Positions 7,418 through 14,432 are shown, counted from the stretch's first letter. The stretch: 15,978 nucleotides of DNA from Peptococcaceae bacterium (GCA_900756555.1 CAAEKP010000018.1:1-15978), one strand, 5' to 3'. A program made the numbers and translations. Notes: generated by a model from the sequence alone, not told the origin.

Positions 7418-8089
7418 ATGTTTCGCATTCTTGTTGTAGAAGACAACCTTCAGTTAAACCATACTGTCTGCGCATATCTAAATCAAAATGGCTATGAAAC
7501 AACCAGCTGTTACTCTGCTACCGAAGCGTATGATGCCATATATGGGAATCTGTTTGACTTAATCCTCTCGGATATCATGATGCCTCAAATTGACGGTTTT
7601 CAATTTGCGCACACCATTCGAGAAAAAAACAAAGACATTCCTATTTTATTTATGACTGCCCGCGATGATTTTTCTGCCAAACAACGGGGATTTCAGGCAG
7701 GTATTGATGACTACATGGTAAAACCGATTGATTTAGATGAATTGTTATTGCGTATTGGAGCGTTGCTGCGTCGTGCGCGCATTGTGGCCAGCAAGCAACT
7801 AACGATTGGTACCCTTACAATGGATGCCGAAGAACATACCGCTTATCGAAACGGCACAGAAATACCATTAACGGTGCGAGAGTTCAATTTGTTATATAAA
7901 TTGCTATCCTATCCAAAGAAAACTTTTACACGTTCTCAGCTCATGAATGAATTTTGGGATAGCGAAACCACGTCCACATCTCGTACTGTGGACGTTTATA
8001 TCACCAAACTGCGTGATAAATTTTCTGACTGCGATGATTTTGAAATTGTCACTGTGCACGGCCTAGGCTATAAGGCGGTGTTAAAATGA
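7418..8089 (+). CDS. OmpR/PhoB-family response regulator
   Basis: A 223-residue transcription factor with a receiver domain (about 1-118) and an OmpR-type winged-helix DNA-binding domain (about 128-222). Receiver residues are complete: acidic pair E8/D9, phospho-acceptor D52 in S-D-I-M-M-P, T80 in F-M-T-A-R and K102 in V-K-P. The C-terminal domain shows L-T-x-R-E-F-N-L-L, S-R-T-V-D-V-Y-I-T-K-L-R-D-K and the end V-H-G-L-G-Y-K. The frame is open from a TTG at 7403, but GGGAGG (7405-7410) is seven bases ahead of the ATG at 7418, so that start is chosen. The stop overlaps the kinase start (ATGA), indicating translational coupling. The target genes are unknown; the divergent membrane protein at 6574-7194 is one candidate. 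Confidence 0.93.
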   Translation: MFRILVVEDNLQLNHTVCAYLNQNGYETTSCYSATEAYDAIYGNLFDLILSDIMMPQIDGFQFAHTIREKNKDIPILFMTARDDFSAKQRGFQAGIDDYMVKPIDLDELLLRIGALLRRARIVASKQLTIGTLTMDAEEHTAYRNGTEIPLTVREFNLLYKLLSYPKKTFTRSQLMNEFWDSETTSTSRTVDVYITKLRDKFSDCDDFEIVTVHGLGYKAVLK

Positions 8090-9150
8090 AAAACAAGCCT
8101 CCATCTATAAATAGCCTATTTTCCAGTAAACAATATTTTATTTTCTTTTGTGTAGTTGTTTTCACCGTATCTTCCAGCGTGCCGCTCTTTTTAAAAGGTG
8201 TCCAGCTTCCTGCCAGTTTAGTTGCAAAACGAGCGCTATTCAATTTTTTGTATGTACTGTTTCTGAGTTTAATTTTCACTTTGATTGATGCATTTCGACG
8301 CAAATATACAATTGAATTGCCTGTGCGTCGCATTCTAGATGCTACACAATCTATCGCTGCTGGTGATTTTTCCACGCGCATTCTGCCGCTACACAAAGAA
8401 AAAAATCGAAATGAATTTGACTTAATTATTGAAAATTTTAACTTAATGGCACATGAATTATCCAGCATTGAAACCTTGCGTACAGATTTTATCGCAGATG
8501 TTTCACACGAATTAAAAACACCATTGGCAGCCATTCAAAACTATGCCACCATCTTACAAGACCCTACTTTATCTGAGGAAGTACGGATTGCGTATGCCAA
8601 AGAAATTCATCGCTCTACCCAACGGCTGTCTAGTCTTATTACCAATATTCTAAAAATAAACAAATTAGAAAACCAGCAGATTCTCCCTGACCGAAAACCT
8701 TATAACTTATCTGAGCAGCTTTGCGAATGTCTTTTAACCTTTGAAGACAGCATTGAGAAAAAAGCATTGCAAATTATTGCTGATGTTGGAGAGGATGTTA
8801 TGATTGTAGCGGACGAAGAACTTCTGGCACTGGCATGGAACAATTTATTTTCCAATGCTGTAAAATTTACAGATTCACACGGTACCCTTACCGTCTTATT
8901 GCAAGAGCATCGTGATTCTATAATTGTGAGTATTGCCGATACCGGATGCGGTATGTCACAAGATACCCTGCAGCGAATTTTTGATAAATTTTATCAGGGC
9001 GATTCCTCACACGCTACGCAAGGAAATGGATTGGGGCTGGCACTGACAAAACGCGTGGTTGATATGATGCAAGGACATATTTCCGTAGAAAGCACCATCG
9101 GTCAAGGTACTACATTCACCGTCACCTTACAAAAAAATCTGCCTGCATAA
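8086..9150 (+). CDS. Sensor histidine kinase
   Basis: A 354-residue membrane kinase, partner of the response regulator with which it overlaps by four bases. Two helices (about 16-37 and 50-69) enclose only about a dozen residues, so there is no room for an extracellular sensor domain. A HAMP-like segment (about 75-128, with P-V-R-R-I-L-D and G-D-F-S-T-R-I) leads to the dimerisation domain with phospho-acceptor H141 in D-V-S-H-E-L-K-T-P. The catalytic domain shows the N box around N257 (N-L-F-S-N-A-V-K-F), G1 box D-T-G-C-G-M (285-290), F box around F302 and G2 box G-N-G-L-G-L-A-L (313-320). All catalytic motifs are intact. The short loop suggests sensing in or near the membrane, or through another membrane protein. 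The gene ends inside the stem-loop of its own terminator. Confidence 0.93.
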   Translation: MKNKPPSINSLFSSKQYFIFFCVVVFTVSSSVPLFLKGVQLPASLVAKRALFNFLYVLFLSLIFTLIDAFRRKYTIELPVRRILDATQSIAAGDFSTRILPLHKEKNRNEFDLIIENFNLMAHELSSIETLRTDFIADVSHELKTPLAAIQNYATILQDPTLSEEVRIAYAKEIHRSTQRLSSLITNILKINKLENQQILPDRKPYNLSEQLCECLLTFEDSIEKKALQIIADVGEDVMIVADEELLALAWNNLFSNAVKFTDSHGTLTVLLQEHRDSIIVSIADTGCGMSQDTLQRIFDKFYQGDSSHATQGNGLGLALTKRVVDMMQGHISVESTIGQGTTFTVTLQKNLPA

Positions 9151-9170
9151 GCAGACAGATTTTTTATTTT
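9132..9170. terminator. Bidirectional intrinsic terminator (kinase / ilv operon)
   Basis: Arms 9132-9146 and 9151-9165 pair at 14 of 15 positions around the loop ATAA, which contains the kinase stop codon. TTTTTATTTT follows on the plus strand, and on the minus strand the A-run at 9131-9137 reads as a T-tract. It therefore ends both the two-component operon and the convergent ilv operon. Confidence 0.85.
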
Positions 9171-9178
9171 TCTTAATT

Positions 9179-10840
9179 CTATTTTTCTGGTTCCAACACC
9201 ATATCATCCAGTGCATGACCGCCCAATACAATTGGCAGACACAAATCATCTGGGTCAATGGCAATCTCAATGATGGAGAAACGCCCATTACCAAAAGCTT
9301 CTTTCAAGATAGCCGGCGCTTCTTCTTTGTTGGTAATCTGATATCCAGCTGCACCGTAAGCTTTGGCTAAATCCATAAAGTTTACGGTCTTGCTGAAGTT
9401 TACACCGCTGTAGCGTTTGCCACTGTAATGATATTGCAACTGACGCACCATACCCAGCACATTATTGTTGAACACCATAATCTTAATCGGTAAGTCCTGT
9501 TCCAGAATGGTACCCAACTCATGCATACACATTTGGAAACTGCCATCGCCGGTAACAGCAATAACCAGATTATCCGGGCAAGCTACCTGTGCACCTACTG
9601 CAGCAGGAATCCCATAGCCCATAGTGCCCAAACCGCCGGAACTGATAAATTTCCGCGGCGTAGTAAAGTGATAGCTGTTGGCAGTCCATACCTGATGCTG
9701 CCCAACATCGGTGGTCATGATGGTTTTTTCTTTATCCACCAAAGTTTCCACCAGCTGCATTGTCCAAGGCACATTGATGCCGTCCGACATAGGCAGTGGA
9801 ATTTGTGGATACAACGCATCACACACCACCAAATCGTTCTGTTTTTCTAACATAGCGTTTAAATCTGCCAATACCGCTTGCAAATCGCCAACGATTGGAA
9901 TATTAATCTCCACGTTTTTACCGATTTCTGCCGGGTCAACATCCACATGGATAATCTCTGCATTTGGAGCAAAGGTATCCGCTGTACTGATTACACGGTC
10001 ATCAAACCGCATACCTAATGCCAGCAAGCAGTCACAATCCTGTACTGCCAGATTTGCCCCTTCATTGCCATAGGTACCCAACATACCCAGGAAGCGTGGA
10101 TCATTATCTGGATAACCAGACAAACCCATCATGGTAGCAACTACGGTAGCGTTTTTCATCTGTGCCAGTTTCATAACTGCCGCTGTAGAATTGCTGGCAA
10201 CCACACCACCGCCCACGCAAATTACCATTTTGCGAGAAGCTTTGATAGTTTTCACAGCCCGTTTAATCATACCGATATGACCAGAAACGGTAGGTTTATA
10301 ACTGCGGATATCCACTTCCTGCACTGGAACATACTCAGTGACAGCCTGTGAAATATCTCTGGGAATGTCGATGAGTACAGGGCCTGGACGTCCTGTTCTG
10401 GCAATATAAAAGGCTTCTGCAATAATTCTAGGTAAATCTTCTACATTCTGCACCAGATAATTATGTTTGGTAATAGGAGAGGTGATGCCTGTAATGTCGA
10501 TTTCCTGAAACGCATCGGTCCCAATCATTGAGCGGGATACCTGCCCTGTGAAAGCTACCACAGGCACAGAATCCATATAGGCTGTAGCAATCCCTGTCAC
10601 CAGATTGGTTGCGCCAGGGCCGGAAGTCGCCAGACAAACGCCCACCTTACCAGTTGCACGTGCATAACCGCTGGCTGCATGAGCGCCGCCCTGTTCATTT
10701 CGCACTAGCACATGATGAATGTTACTTTTTTTCAACGCATCATAAATTTCCAACACTGCTCCGCCCGGATAGCCGAAAATCGTATCGACCCCCTGTGCTT
10801 CCAGGGCGTTTATCAAAATCTGCGCTCCGTTTTGCTGCAT
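9179..10840 (-). CDS. ilvB: Acetohydroxyacid synthase catalytic subunit, second copy
   Basis: A 553-residue thiamine-diphosphate enzyme that would join pyruvate to pyruvate (acetolactate) or to 2-oxobutyrate. The three TPP-enzyme domains are complete: N-terminal PYR domain with activating E49 in R-N-E-Q-G-G and the T-D-A-F-Q-E loop (108-113); central FAD-type domain with G-M-R-F-D-D-R-V; C-terminal PP domain with the Mg/ThDP motif G-D-G-S (431-434) ending in N-N (458-459). Three positions differ from the family norm: S102 in G-Q-V-S (usually Pro), T256-Y257 in G-T-Y-G (usually Met-His) and L468 in R-Q-L-Q (usually Trp). GTG at 10849 is in frame, but AGGGGTGAG (10846-10854 region) overlaps it and is well placed for the ATG at 10840. 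It is the last gene of ilvB1-ilvN-ilvC-ilvB2, 28 bp after ilvC. Confidence 0.92.
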   Translation of the reverse strand: MQQNGAQILINALEAQGVDTIFGYPGGAVLEIYDALKKSNIHHVLVRNEQGGAHAASGYARATGKVGVCLATSGPGATNLVTGIATAYMDSVPVVAFTGQVSRSMIGTDAFQEIDITGITSPITKHNYLVQNVEDLPRIIAEAFYIARTGRPGPVLIDIPRDISQAVTEYVPVQEVDIRSYKPTVSGHIGMIKRAVKTIKASRKMVICVGGGVVASNSTAAVMKLAQMKNATVVATMMGLSGYPDNDPRFLGMLGTYGNEGANLAVQDCDCLLALGMRFDDRVISTADTFAPNAEIIHVDVDPAEIGKNVEINIPIVGDLQAVLADLNAMLEKQNDLVVCDALYPQIPLPMSDGINVPWTMQLVETLVDKEKTIMTTDVGQHQVWTANSYHFTTPRKFISSGGLGTMGYGIPAAVGAQVACPDNLVIAVTGDGSFQMCMHELGTILEQDLPIKIMVFNNNVLGMVRQLQYHYSGKRYSGVNFSKTVNFMDLAKAYGAAGYQITNKEEAPAILKEAFGNGRFSIIEIAIDPDDLCLPIVLGGHALDDMVLEPEK

Positions 10841-10868
10841 GTAGCTCACCCCTATTTTTTGTTCTATC

Positions 10869-11861
10869 TTATTTCTGTAACCAAGGCATTTTTCCTCTTA
10901 AATCTTTACCAACAGCTTCTAACTGAGTAGCCGCGCACCGTTCCCGCATACGGATAAAGGATGGGCGACCTGCCTGGTTTTCCAAAATCCAATTGGTAGC
11001 AAATTTACCAGTCTGAATATCGTCCAGAATACCCTTCATTGCTTTTTTGGTTTCTTCGGTTACTACGCGAGGACCACTTACATAGTCACCATATTCTGCT
11101 GTATCACTTACAGAGTAGTGCATATATTCCAAGCCGCCTGTGTACATCAAATCTACAATCAGTTTCAGTTCATGGAAGCATTCAAAGTAAGCACTTTCTG
11201 GCTGATAACCTGCTTCTACCAGAGTTTCAAACCCTGCCTGTACCAGCGCACTGATACCACCGCACAGTACAGCCTGTTCACCAAACAGGTCAGTTTCGGT
11301 TTCTTCTTTGAAGGTAGTTTCCAGAACACCAGCTTTGGTGCAGCCTACTGCTTTTGCAAATGCCAGAGCAATGTTTTTGCAGTTGCCGGTAGCATCCTGT
11401 TCTACTGCAACCAGACCTGGTACGCCTGTGCCCTGCTGTACAGCTTTACGGAAGCTGTGACCAGGAGATTTTGGCGCAACCATGAATACATCTACATCTG
11501 CTGGCGGCTGAATCTGTTTAAAGTGAATGTTAAAGCCATGAGAGAAACTCAGCGCTTTACCTGCTGTCATGTGTGGAGCAATTTCTTCGCGATATACCTG
11601 TGCCTGTTTTTCATCTGGAATCAGAATGTGGATAATATCAGCTTTTTCAGCGGCTTCTGCCACTGTCATAACCTGCAAACCATCTTCTTCTACTTTTGCC
11701 CAGGTTTTGCTTCCTTTGCGCAGACCAACAATTACATTCATACCAGCATCACGCATATTTTGTGCCTGTGCATGACCCTGACTGCCGTAACCGATTACTG
11801 CGATTGTTTTTCCGTTTAAATATTCCAAATTTGCATCCTGATCATAATACATAACTGCCAT
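10869..11861 (-). CDS. ilvC: Ketol-acid reductoisomerase, class I
   Basis: A 330-residue cytoplasmic enzyme that isomerises and reduces 2-acetolactate or 2-aceto-2-hydroxybutyrate with NAD(P)H in valine/isoleucine synthesis; the length is that of the short class I form. Residues 1-180 form the Rossmann domain with G-Y-G-S-Q-G (24-29) and the cofactor loop G-L-R-K-G-S-K-T (46-53), whose R48 and S51 are compatible with NADPH use. H108 in F-S-H-G-F is the active-site histidine. Magnesium ligands D191 and E195 (D-L-F-G-E) and E227/E231 (F-E-C-F-H-E) are present. Start: ATG with GGGAGGAAT (complement of 11869-11875 region). The 184-bp gap upstream contains hairpins and a candidate promoter, so ilvC-ilvB2 may be partly independent of ilvB1-ilvN. 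Confidence 0.97.
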   Translation of the reverse strand: MAVMYYDQDANLEYLNGKTIAVIGYGSQGHAQAQNMRDAGMNVIVGLRKGSKTWAKVEEDGLQVMTVAEAAEKADIIHILIPDEKQAQVYREEIAPHMTAGKALSFSHGFNIHFKQIQPPADVDVFMVAPKSPGHSFRKAVQQGTGVPGLVAVEQDATGNCKNIALAFAKAVGCTKAGVLETTFKEETETDLFGEQAVLCGGISALVQAGFETLVEAGYQPESAYFECFHELKLIVDLMYTGGLEYMHYSVSDTAEYGDYVSGPRVVTEETKKAMKGILDDIQTGKFATNWILENQAGRPSFIRMRERCAATQLEAVGKDLRGKMPWLQK

Positions 11862-11897
11862 AGTAAATTCCTCCCTAATTTAAGAACCATAAATTTA

Positions 11898-11926
11898 TTT
11901 ATATCTATACGCAATATTTCCTGCAA
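11898..11926 (-). promoter_or_regulatory. Candidate internal promoter for ilvC-ilvB2
   Basis: On the minus strand TTGCAG (complement of 11921-11926) is 17 bp from TATAAA (complement of 11898-11903). The start would lie near 11891, about 30 nt before the ilvC ATG. Its position directly behind a structured gap supports it, but the region is AT-rich and this is a prediction only. Confidence 0.4.
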
Positions 11927-11931
11927 CAACA

Positions 11932-12035
11932 CGCCATACGTTTCCCTCGTTTGGCGGACAGCTTTACAGGCTGTGCATCTTAATCTCGATATGCGCGTAT
12001 GCGGATTGCCGCAGGAGATACACTACGTTAAGATG
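11932..12035 (-). other. Three tandem hairpins in the ilvN-ilvC gap
   Basis: Reading the minus strand from the ilvN stop: arms CATCTTAA / TTAAGATG (complements of 12028-12035 and 11976-11983) enclose a nested hairpin TGCGG-CAAT-CCGCA (12000-12013). Next is ACAGC / GCTGT (11958-11974), and then CGCCA / TGGCG (11932-11956). They are separated by one base and three bases respectively. None is followed by a T-run, so they are not ordinary intrinsic terminators. They could be an RNA-processing or stability element, or a cis-regulatory leader for ilvC. Confidence 0.4.
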
Positions 12036-12045
12036 TTCTTGCTTC

Positions 12046-12531
12046 TTATTTATCCTTTGGGCTCCGAACCATTGCGGAGATACCGGTTTTAACAATTTCC
12101 TGAATGCCAAATGGCTGTAAGGATTTGATAATTGCTTCGATTTTTGATTCATCGCCAGTTGCTTCAATAATCAGAGAACGACGACCGATATCAATAATTC
12201 TGGCCCGGAAAATATCCATCAGCTGAATAATTTCACCTCTGGTTTCACGGTCAGCAGCCACGCGAATCAGCAACAGCTGGCGGCAAACAGTGTCATCGTT
12301 GGTCAAATCGTTAACTTTGATAACATCCACCAGTTTGTGTAACTGTTTTGTTACCTGTTCGATGGTTCTTTCATCCCCGTCCACCACAATGGTCATGCGG
12401 GAAATGGTTTTATCTTCTGTATCACTTACCACTAAGCTCTCAATATTATATCCTCTTCTGGAGAACAGATTGGATACTTTGGCCAGTACGCCAGGGTTAT
12501 TCTCTACCAAAACTGCTACTTTATGCTTCAT
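12046..12531 (-). CDS. ilvN: Acetohydroxyacid synthase regulatory (small) subunit
   Basis: A 161-residue protein that binds the catalytic subunit, raises its activity and confers feedback control by valine. Residues about 3-77 form an ACT domain (E-N-N-P-G-V-L-A-K-V, then R-G-Y-N-I-E-S-L), and about 82-158 the C-terminal domain of the ALS small-subunit family. G14 and N29, positions where changes in the E. coli small subunit IlvH relieve valine inhibition, are conserved, so a valine-responsive enzyme is expected. Start: ATG four bases after the ilvB1 stop, with GGGGGAG formed by the last codons of ilvB1, so translation is probably coupled. The symbol could equally be written ilvH. It is the only small subunit seen for two large subunits. 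Confidence 0.95.
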   Translation of the reverse strand: MKHKVAVLVENNPGVLAKVSNLFSRRGYNIESLVVSDTEDKTISRMTIVVDGDERTIEQVTKQLHKLVDVIKVNDLTNDDTVCRQLLLIRVAADRETRGEIIQLMDIFRARIIDIGRRSLIIEATGDESKIEAIIKSLQPFGIQEIVKTGISAMVRSPKDK

Positions 12532-12535
12532 ATCT

Positions 12536-14209
12536 CTACTCCCCCACTACAATATCATCCAGCCCTTTACCAGCTGGTACCATTGGATATACATCAGCAT
12601 TTGCATCAATGCGGAAATCAATAAACCAGCCTTCTTTACTGGTCAATACAGCTGCCAGTTCGTCGTTGCACTGTTCCAGTGTGTCAACACGCATATATTT
12701 CAGACCATAAGCTTCCGCCAGCTTAGCCCAATCCGGTGCACTGTCCAGAATCGTTTCTGAATAGTTTTCATCATAGAACATTTTCTGCCACTGATGTACC
12801 ATACCCAGAAATCCATTGTTCATCAGACAAATCTTAATCGGCAACTTGAATTTCTTCATAATAGCCAGTTCCTGCATATTCATCTGGAAGCTGCCGTCAC
12901 CGGTAATTAAAATTACATTGCGGTCTGGGAATCCAAACTGTGCGCCAATAGCTGCCGGGAACCCAAAGCCCATGGTGCCTAACCCGCCTGAAGTGATGAA
13001 CTGTCTTGGCCCTGCTGTGTTTAAGAACAGTGCAGCCCACATCTGATGCTGCCCAACGTCCGTTACCACAACAGTGTTTTCATCTACATATTTATCAATA
13101 AAGCCGAAGGTTTCTTTTGGTGGCAGTACACTGCCAGCCGGAGATTTCACTTCATAACGACTTTGCTGCACTTCTTCCATCCACGCTTTATGGCTGCATT
13201 CTGTCAATGTTTCGTTCAGCGCATCCAGAAACTCAGAGGCATCAGCTACCAGTGGGAAGGTTGGCGTTACAGTTTTGCCAATTTCGGCCGGGTCTATATC
13301 CACATGAATAATCGCTTTGGCATTTGGTGCAAAACTGCTTACATTGCTGGTTACACGGTCATCAAAGCGCATCCCCACTGCCAGCAGACAATCGCAATGC
13401 TGAACAGTATAGTTAGCTTCTACAGTACCATGCATCCCCGGCATCCCCACATCATACGGATTATTATTGGGGAACACACCCCGTGCCATCAATGTGGTGG
13501 ACACTGGCATATCTGCTTTCTGAGCAATACTGTATAATACATCACGGTTGGCCAGACGAGTGTTGGTGCCGCCGCCCACAACTAACATTGGGCGTTCTGC
13601 ATCTTTCAGCATCTGTGCTACTTTATTCACTTTTTCTTTATTGACCTGGCAAGGGGTATATTTCATCATTATCCGATTGCGCACGGTACCGCTGTCATAA
13701 GGAACCTGTACATCCTGCACAAATACATCCTTTGGAATATCAATTACCACAGGACCGGGACGACCGGTTTTGGCTACATAAAACGCTTCCGCCACAATAT
13801 CCGGCAGCTGCGCCGCATCAGTCACTGCGTAAGTGTGTTTACAGATTGGCTGACAAATGCCGGTCATATGTGCTTCCTGAAAGCCGTCTTTCCCCAGCAG
13901 TTCCTTTACAACCTGTCCCATAATACATACCATTGGGATAGAGTCCATATTGGCAGTGGCAATCCCTGTTACCAGATTGGTTGCCCCTGGACCCGATGTG
14001 GCAAAACAAACACCAACTTTGCCTGTTGCTCTGGCATACCCGTCAGCCGCATGGGCTGCACCCTGTTCATGGCGGGTAAGAATATGTTTAATATTCGGAA
14101 AATGTTTCAGTCTGTCATACAGCGGAATTACCACGCCTCCCGGCAAACCGAACACCACATCCACATCATGTGATTCTAAACAATGCAATAAGATATCTGC
14201 TCCTAACAC
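12536..14209 (-). CDS. ilvB: Acetohydroxyacid synthase catalytic subunit, first copy
   Basis: A 557-residue thiamine-diphosphate enzyme of the acetohydroxyacid synthase family, first gene of the ilv operon. Complete PYR, FAD-type and PP domains are seen: activating E48 in R-H-E-Q-G-A, G-M-R-F-D-D-R-V (279-286), Mg/ThDP motif G-D-G-S (437-440) to N-N (464-465). The substrate-site residues M259-H260 and W474 (H-Q-W-Q) are the usual ones. The loop that is G-Q-V-P...T-D-A-F-Q-E in most members reads G-Q-V-V...K-D-G-F-Q-E (98-112), so V101, K107 and G109 are unusual. The start is GTG, preceded in frame by TAA and by AGGAGG (complement of 14221-14226) at an 11-base spacing; no ATG fits. It lies four bases upstream of ilvN, making this pair the likely core holoenzyme. 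The promoter lies at 14374-14402. Confidence 0.95.
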   Translation of the reverse strand: MLGADILLHCLESHDVDVVFGLPGGVVIPLYDRLKHFPNIKHILTRHEQGAAHAADGYARATGKVGVCFATSGPGATNLVTGIATANMDSIPMVCIMGQVVKELLGKDGFQEAHMTGICQPICKHTYAVTDAAQLPDIVAEAFYVAKTGRPGPVVIDIPKDVFVQDVQVPYDSGTVRNRIMMKYTPCQVNKEKVNKVAQMLKDAERPMLVVGGGTNTRLANRDVLYSIAQKADMPVSTTLMARGVFPNNNPYDVGMPGMHGTVEANYTVQHCDCLLAVGMRFDDRVTSNVSSFAPNAKAIIHVDIDPAEIGKTVTPTFPLVADASEFLDALNETLTECSHKAWMEEVQQSRYEVKSPAGSVLPPKETFGFIDKYVDENTVVVTDVGQHQMWAALFLNTAGPRQFITSGGLGTMGFGFPAAIGAQFGFPDRNVILITGDGSFQMNMQELAIMKKFKLPIKICLMNNGFLGMVHQWQKMFYDENYSETILDSAPDWAKLAEAYGLKYMRVDTLEQCNDELAAVLTSKEGWFIDFRIDANADVYPMVPAGKGLDDIVVGE

Positions 14210-14220
14210 TTAAAACAACA

Positions 14221-14226
14221 CCTCCT
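14221..14226 (-). promoter_or_regulatory. Ribosome binding site that fixes the GTG start of ilvB1
   Basis: AGGAGG on the minus strand, extended to GGAGGTG, lies 11 bases before the GTG at 14209. An in-frame TAA directly precedes the GTG and no ATG is available, so this site decides the start. Confidence 0.75.
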
Positions 14227-14288
14227 GAAATACTTCCTGCAAATGAGCTGTTTAATACTCCAACTACCCAGATTTACCTTCTCAAACA

Positions 14289-14359
14289 AAACTGAGATTT
14301 TGCAGTTTCCGAACATAACCGGAACGCTGTACCACAACAGTTATAACTGTTATGGTACA
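14289..14359 (-). promoter_or_regulatory. Structured 5' leader of the ilv operon
   Basis: Starting about eight bases after the predicted transcription start, arms 14328-14341 and 14346-14359 form a 14-bp hairpin in the RNA (one G-U pair) around the loop TATA. Downstream, TTCCG/CGGAA (14307-14311 with 14320-14324) and AAACTG/CAGTTT (14289-14294 with 14303-14308) are two smaller stems that share bases 14307-14308, so they compete. No U-run terminator follows. As DNA, the first dyad could also be a repressor site. The rest of the gap down to the ribosome binding site shows no further structure that I recognise. Confidence 0.45.
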
Positions 14360-14373
14360 ATTTATTGTATCTT

Positions 14374-14402
14374 AGTATACTCCTCTGTATTTAAAAAAGC
14401 AA
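14374..14402 (-). promoter_or_regulatory. Promoter of the ilv operon
   Basis: On the minus strand TTGCTT (complement of 14397-14402) is 17 bp from TATACT (complement of 14374-14379). The start would be near 14367, giving a leader of about 157 nt. Confidence 0.6.
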
Positions 14403-14415
14403 CCTTTTCCTGCTG

Positions 14416-14432
14416 AAATTTTTGAAAAATTT
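14416..14432. promoter_or_regulatory. Perfect 17-bp palindrome between divergent promoters
   Basis: AAATTTTT-G-AAAAATTT is perfectly symmetric about its central base. It sits 13 bp upstream of the ilv -35 box and 14 bp upstream of the -35 box of the DUF401 gene. A 15-base core matches the CodY consensus (AATTTTCWGAAAATT) at 12 positions, all three mismatches being central. It is a candidate shared operator; AT-richness makes chance possible. Confidence 0.35.

Noticed and set aside
9179..10840. ilvB2 as a catabolic, FAD-independent acetolactate synthase (AlsS/BudB type)
   Set aside because: It keeps the G-M-R-F-D-D-R-V motif and T-D-A-F-Q-E loop of biosynthetic AHAS, lacks the BudB-like motifs, has no acetolactate decarboxylase beside it and sits in the ilv operon.
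10841..10849. GTG at 10849 as the ilvB2 start
   Set aside because: It overlaps the only good ribosome binding site, which is correctly spaced for the ATG at 10840.
11964..12167. 67-codon minus-strand frame covering the end of ilvN and the gap
   Set aside because: Most of it is ilvN in another frame, its start has no ribosome binding site, and the gap part is explained by hairpins.
14203..14316. 37-codon minus-strand frame ahead of ilvB1 as an attenuation leader peptide
   Set aside because: No ribosome binding site precedes its ATG, it has no cluster of Val/Ile/Leu codons, and no terminator hairpin follows.
14314..14340. T-box riboswitch in the ilv leader (10 of 12 match to the conserved antiterminator motif)
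   Set aside because: There is no room for or sign of the long specifier stem I upstream within the predicted transcript, no GC-rich terminator with a U-run follows, and the match is partly forced by the 14-bp hairpin it lies in. Kept only as a point to test.
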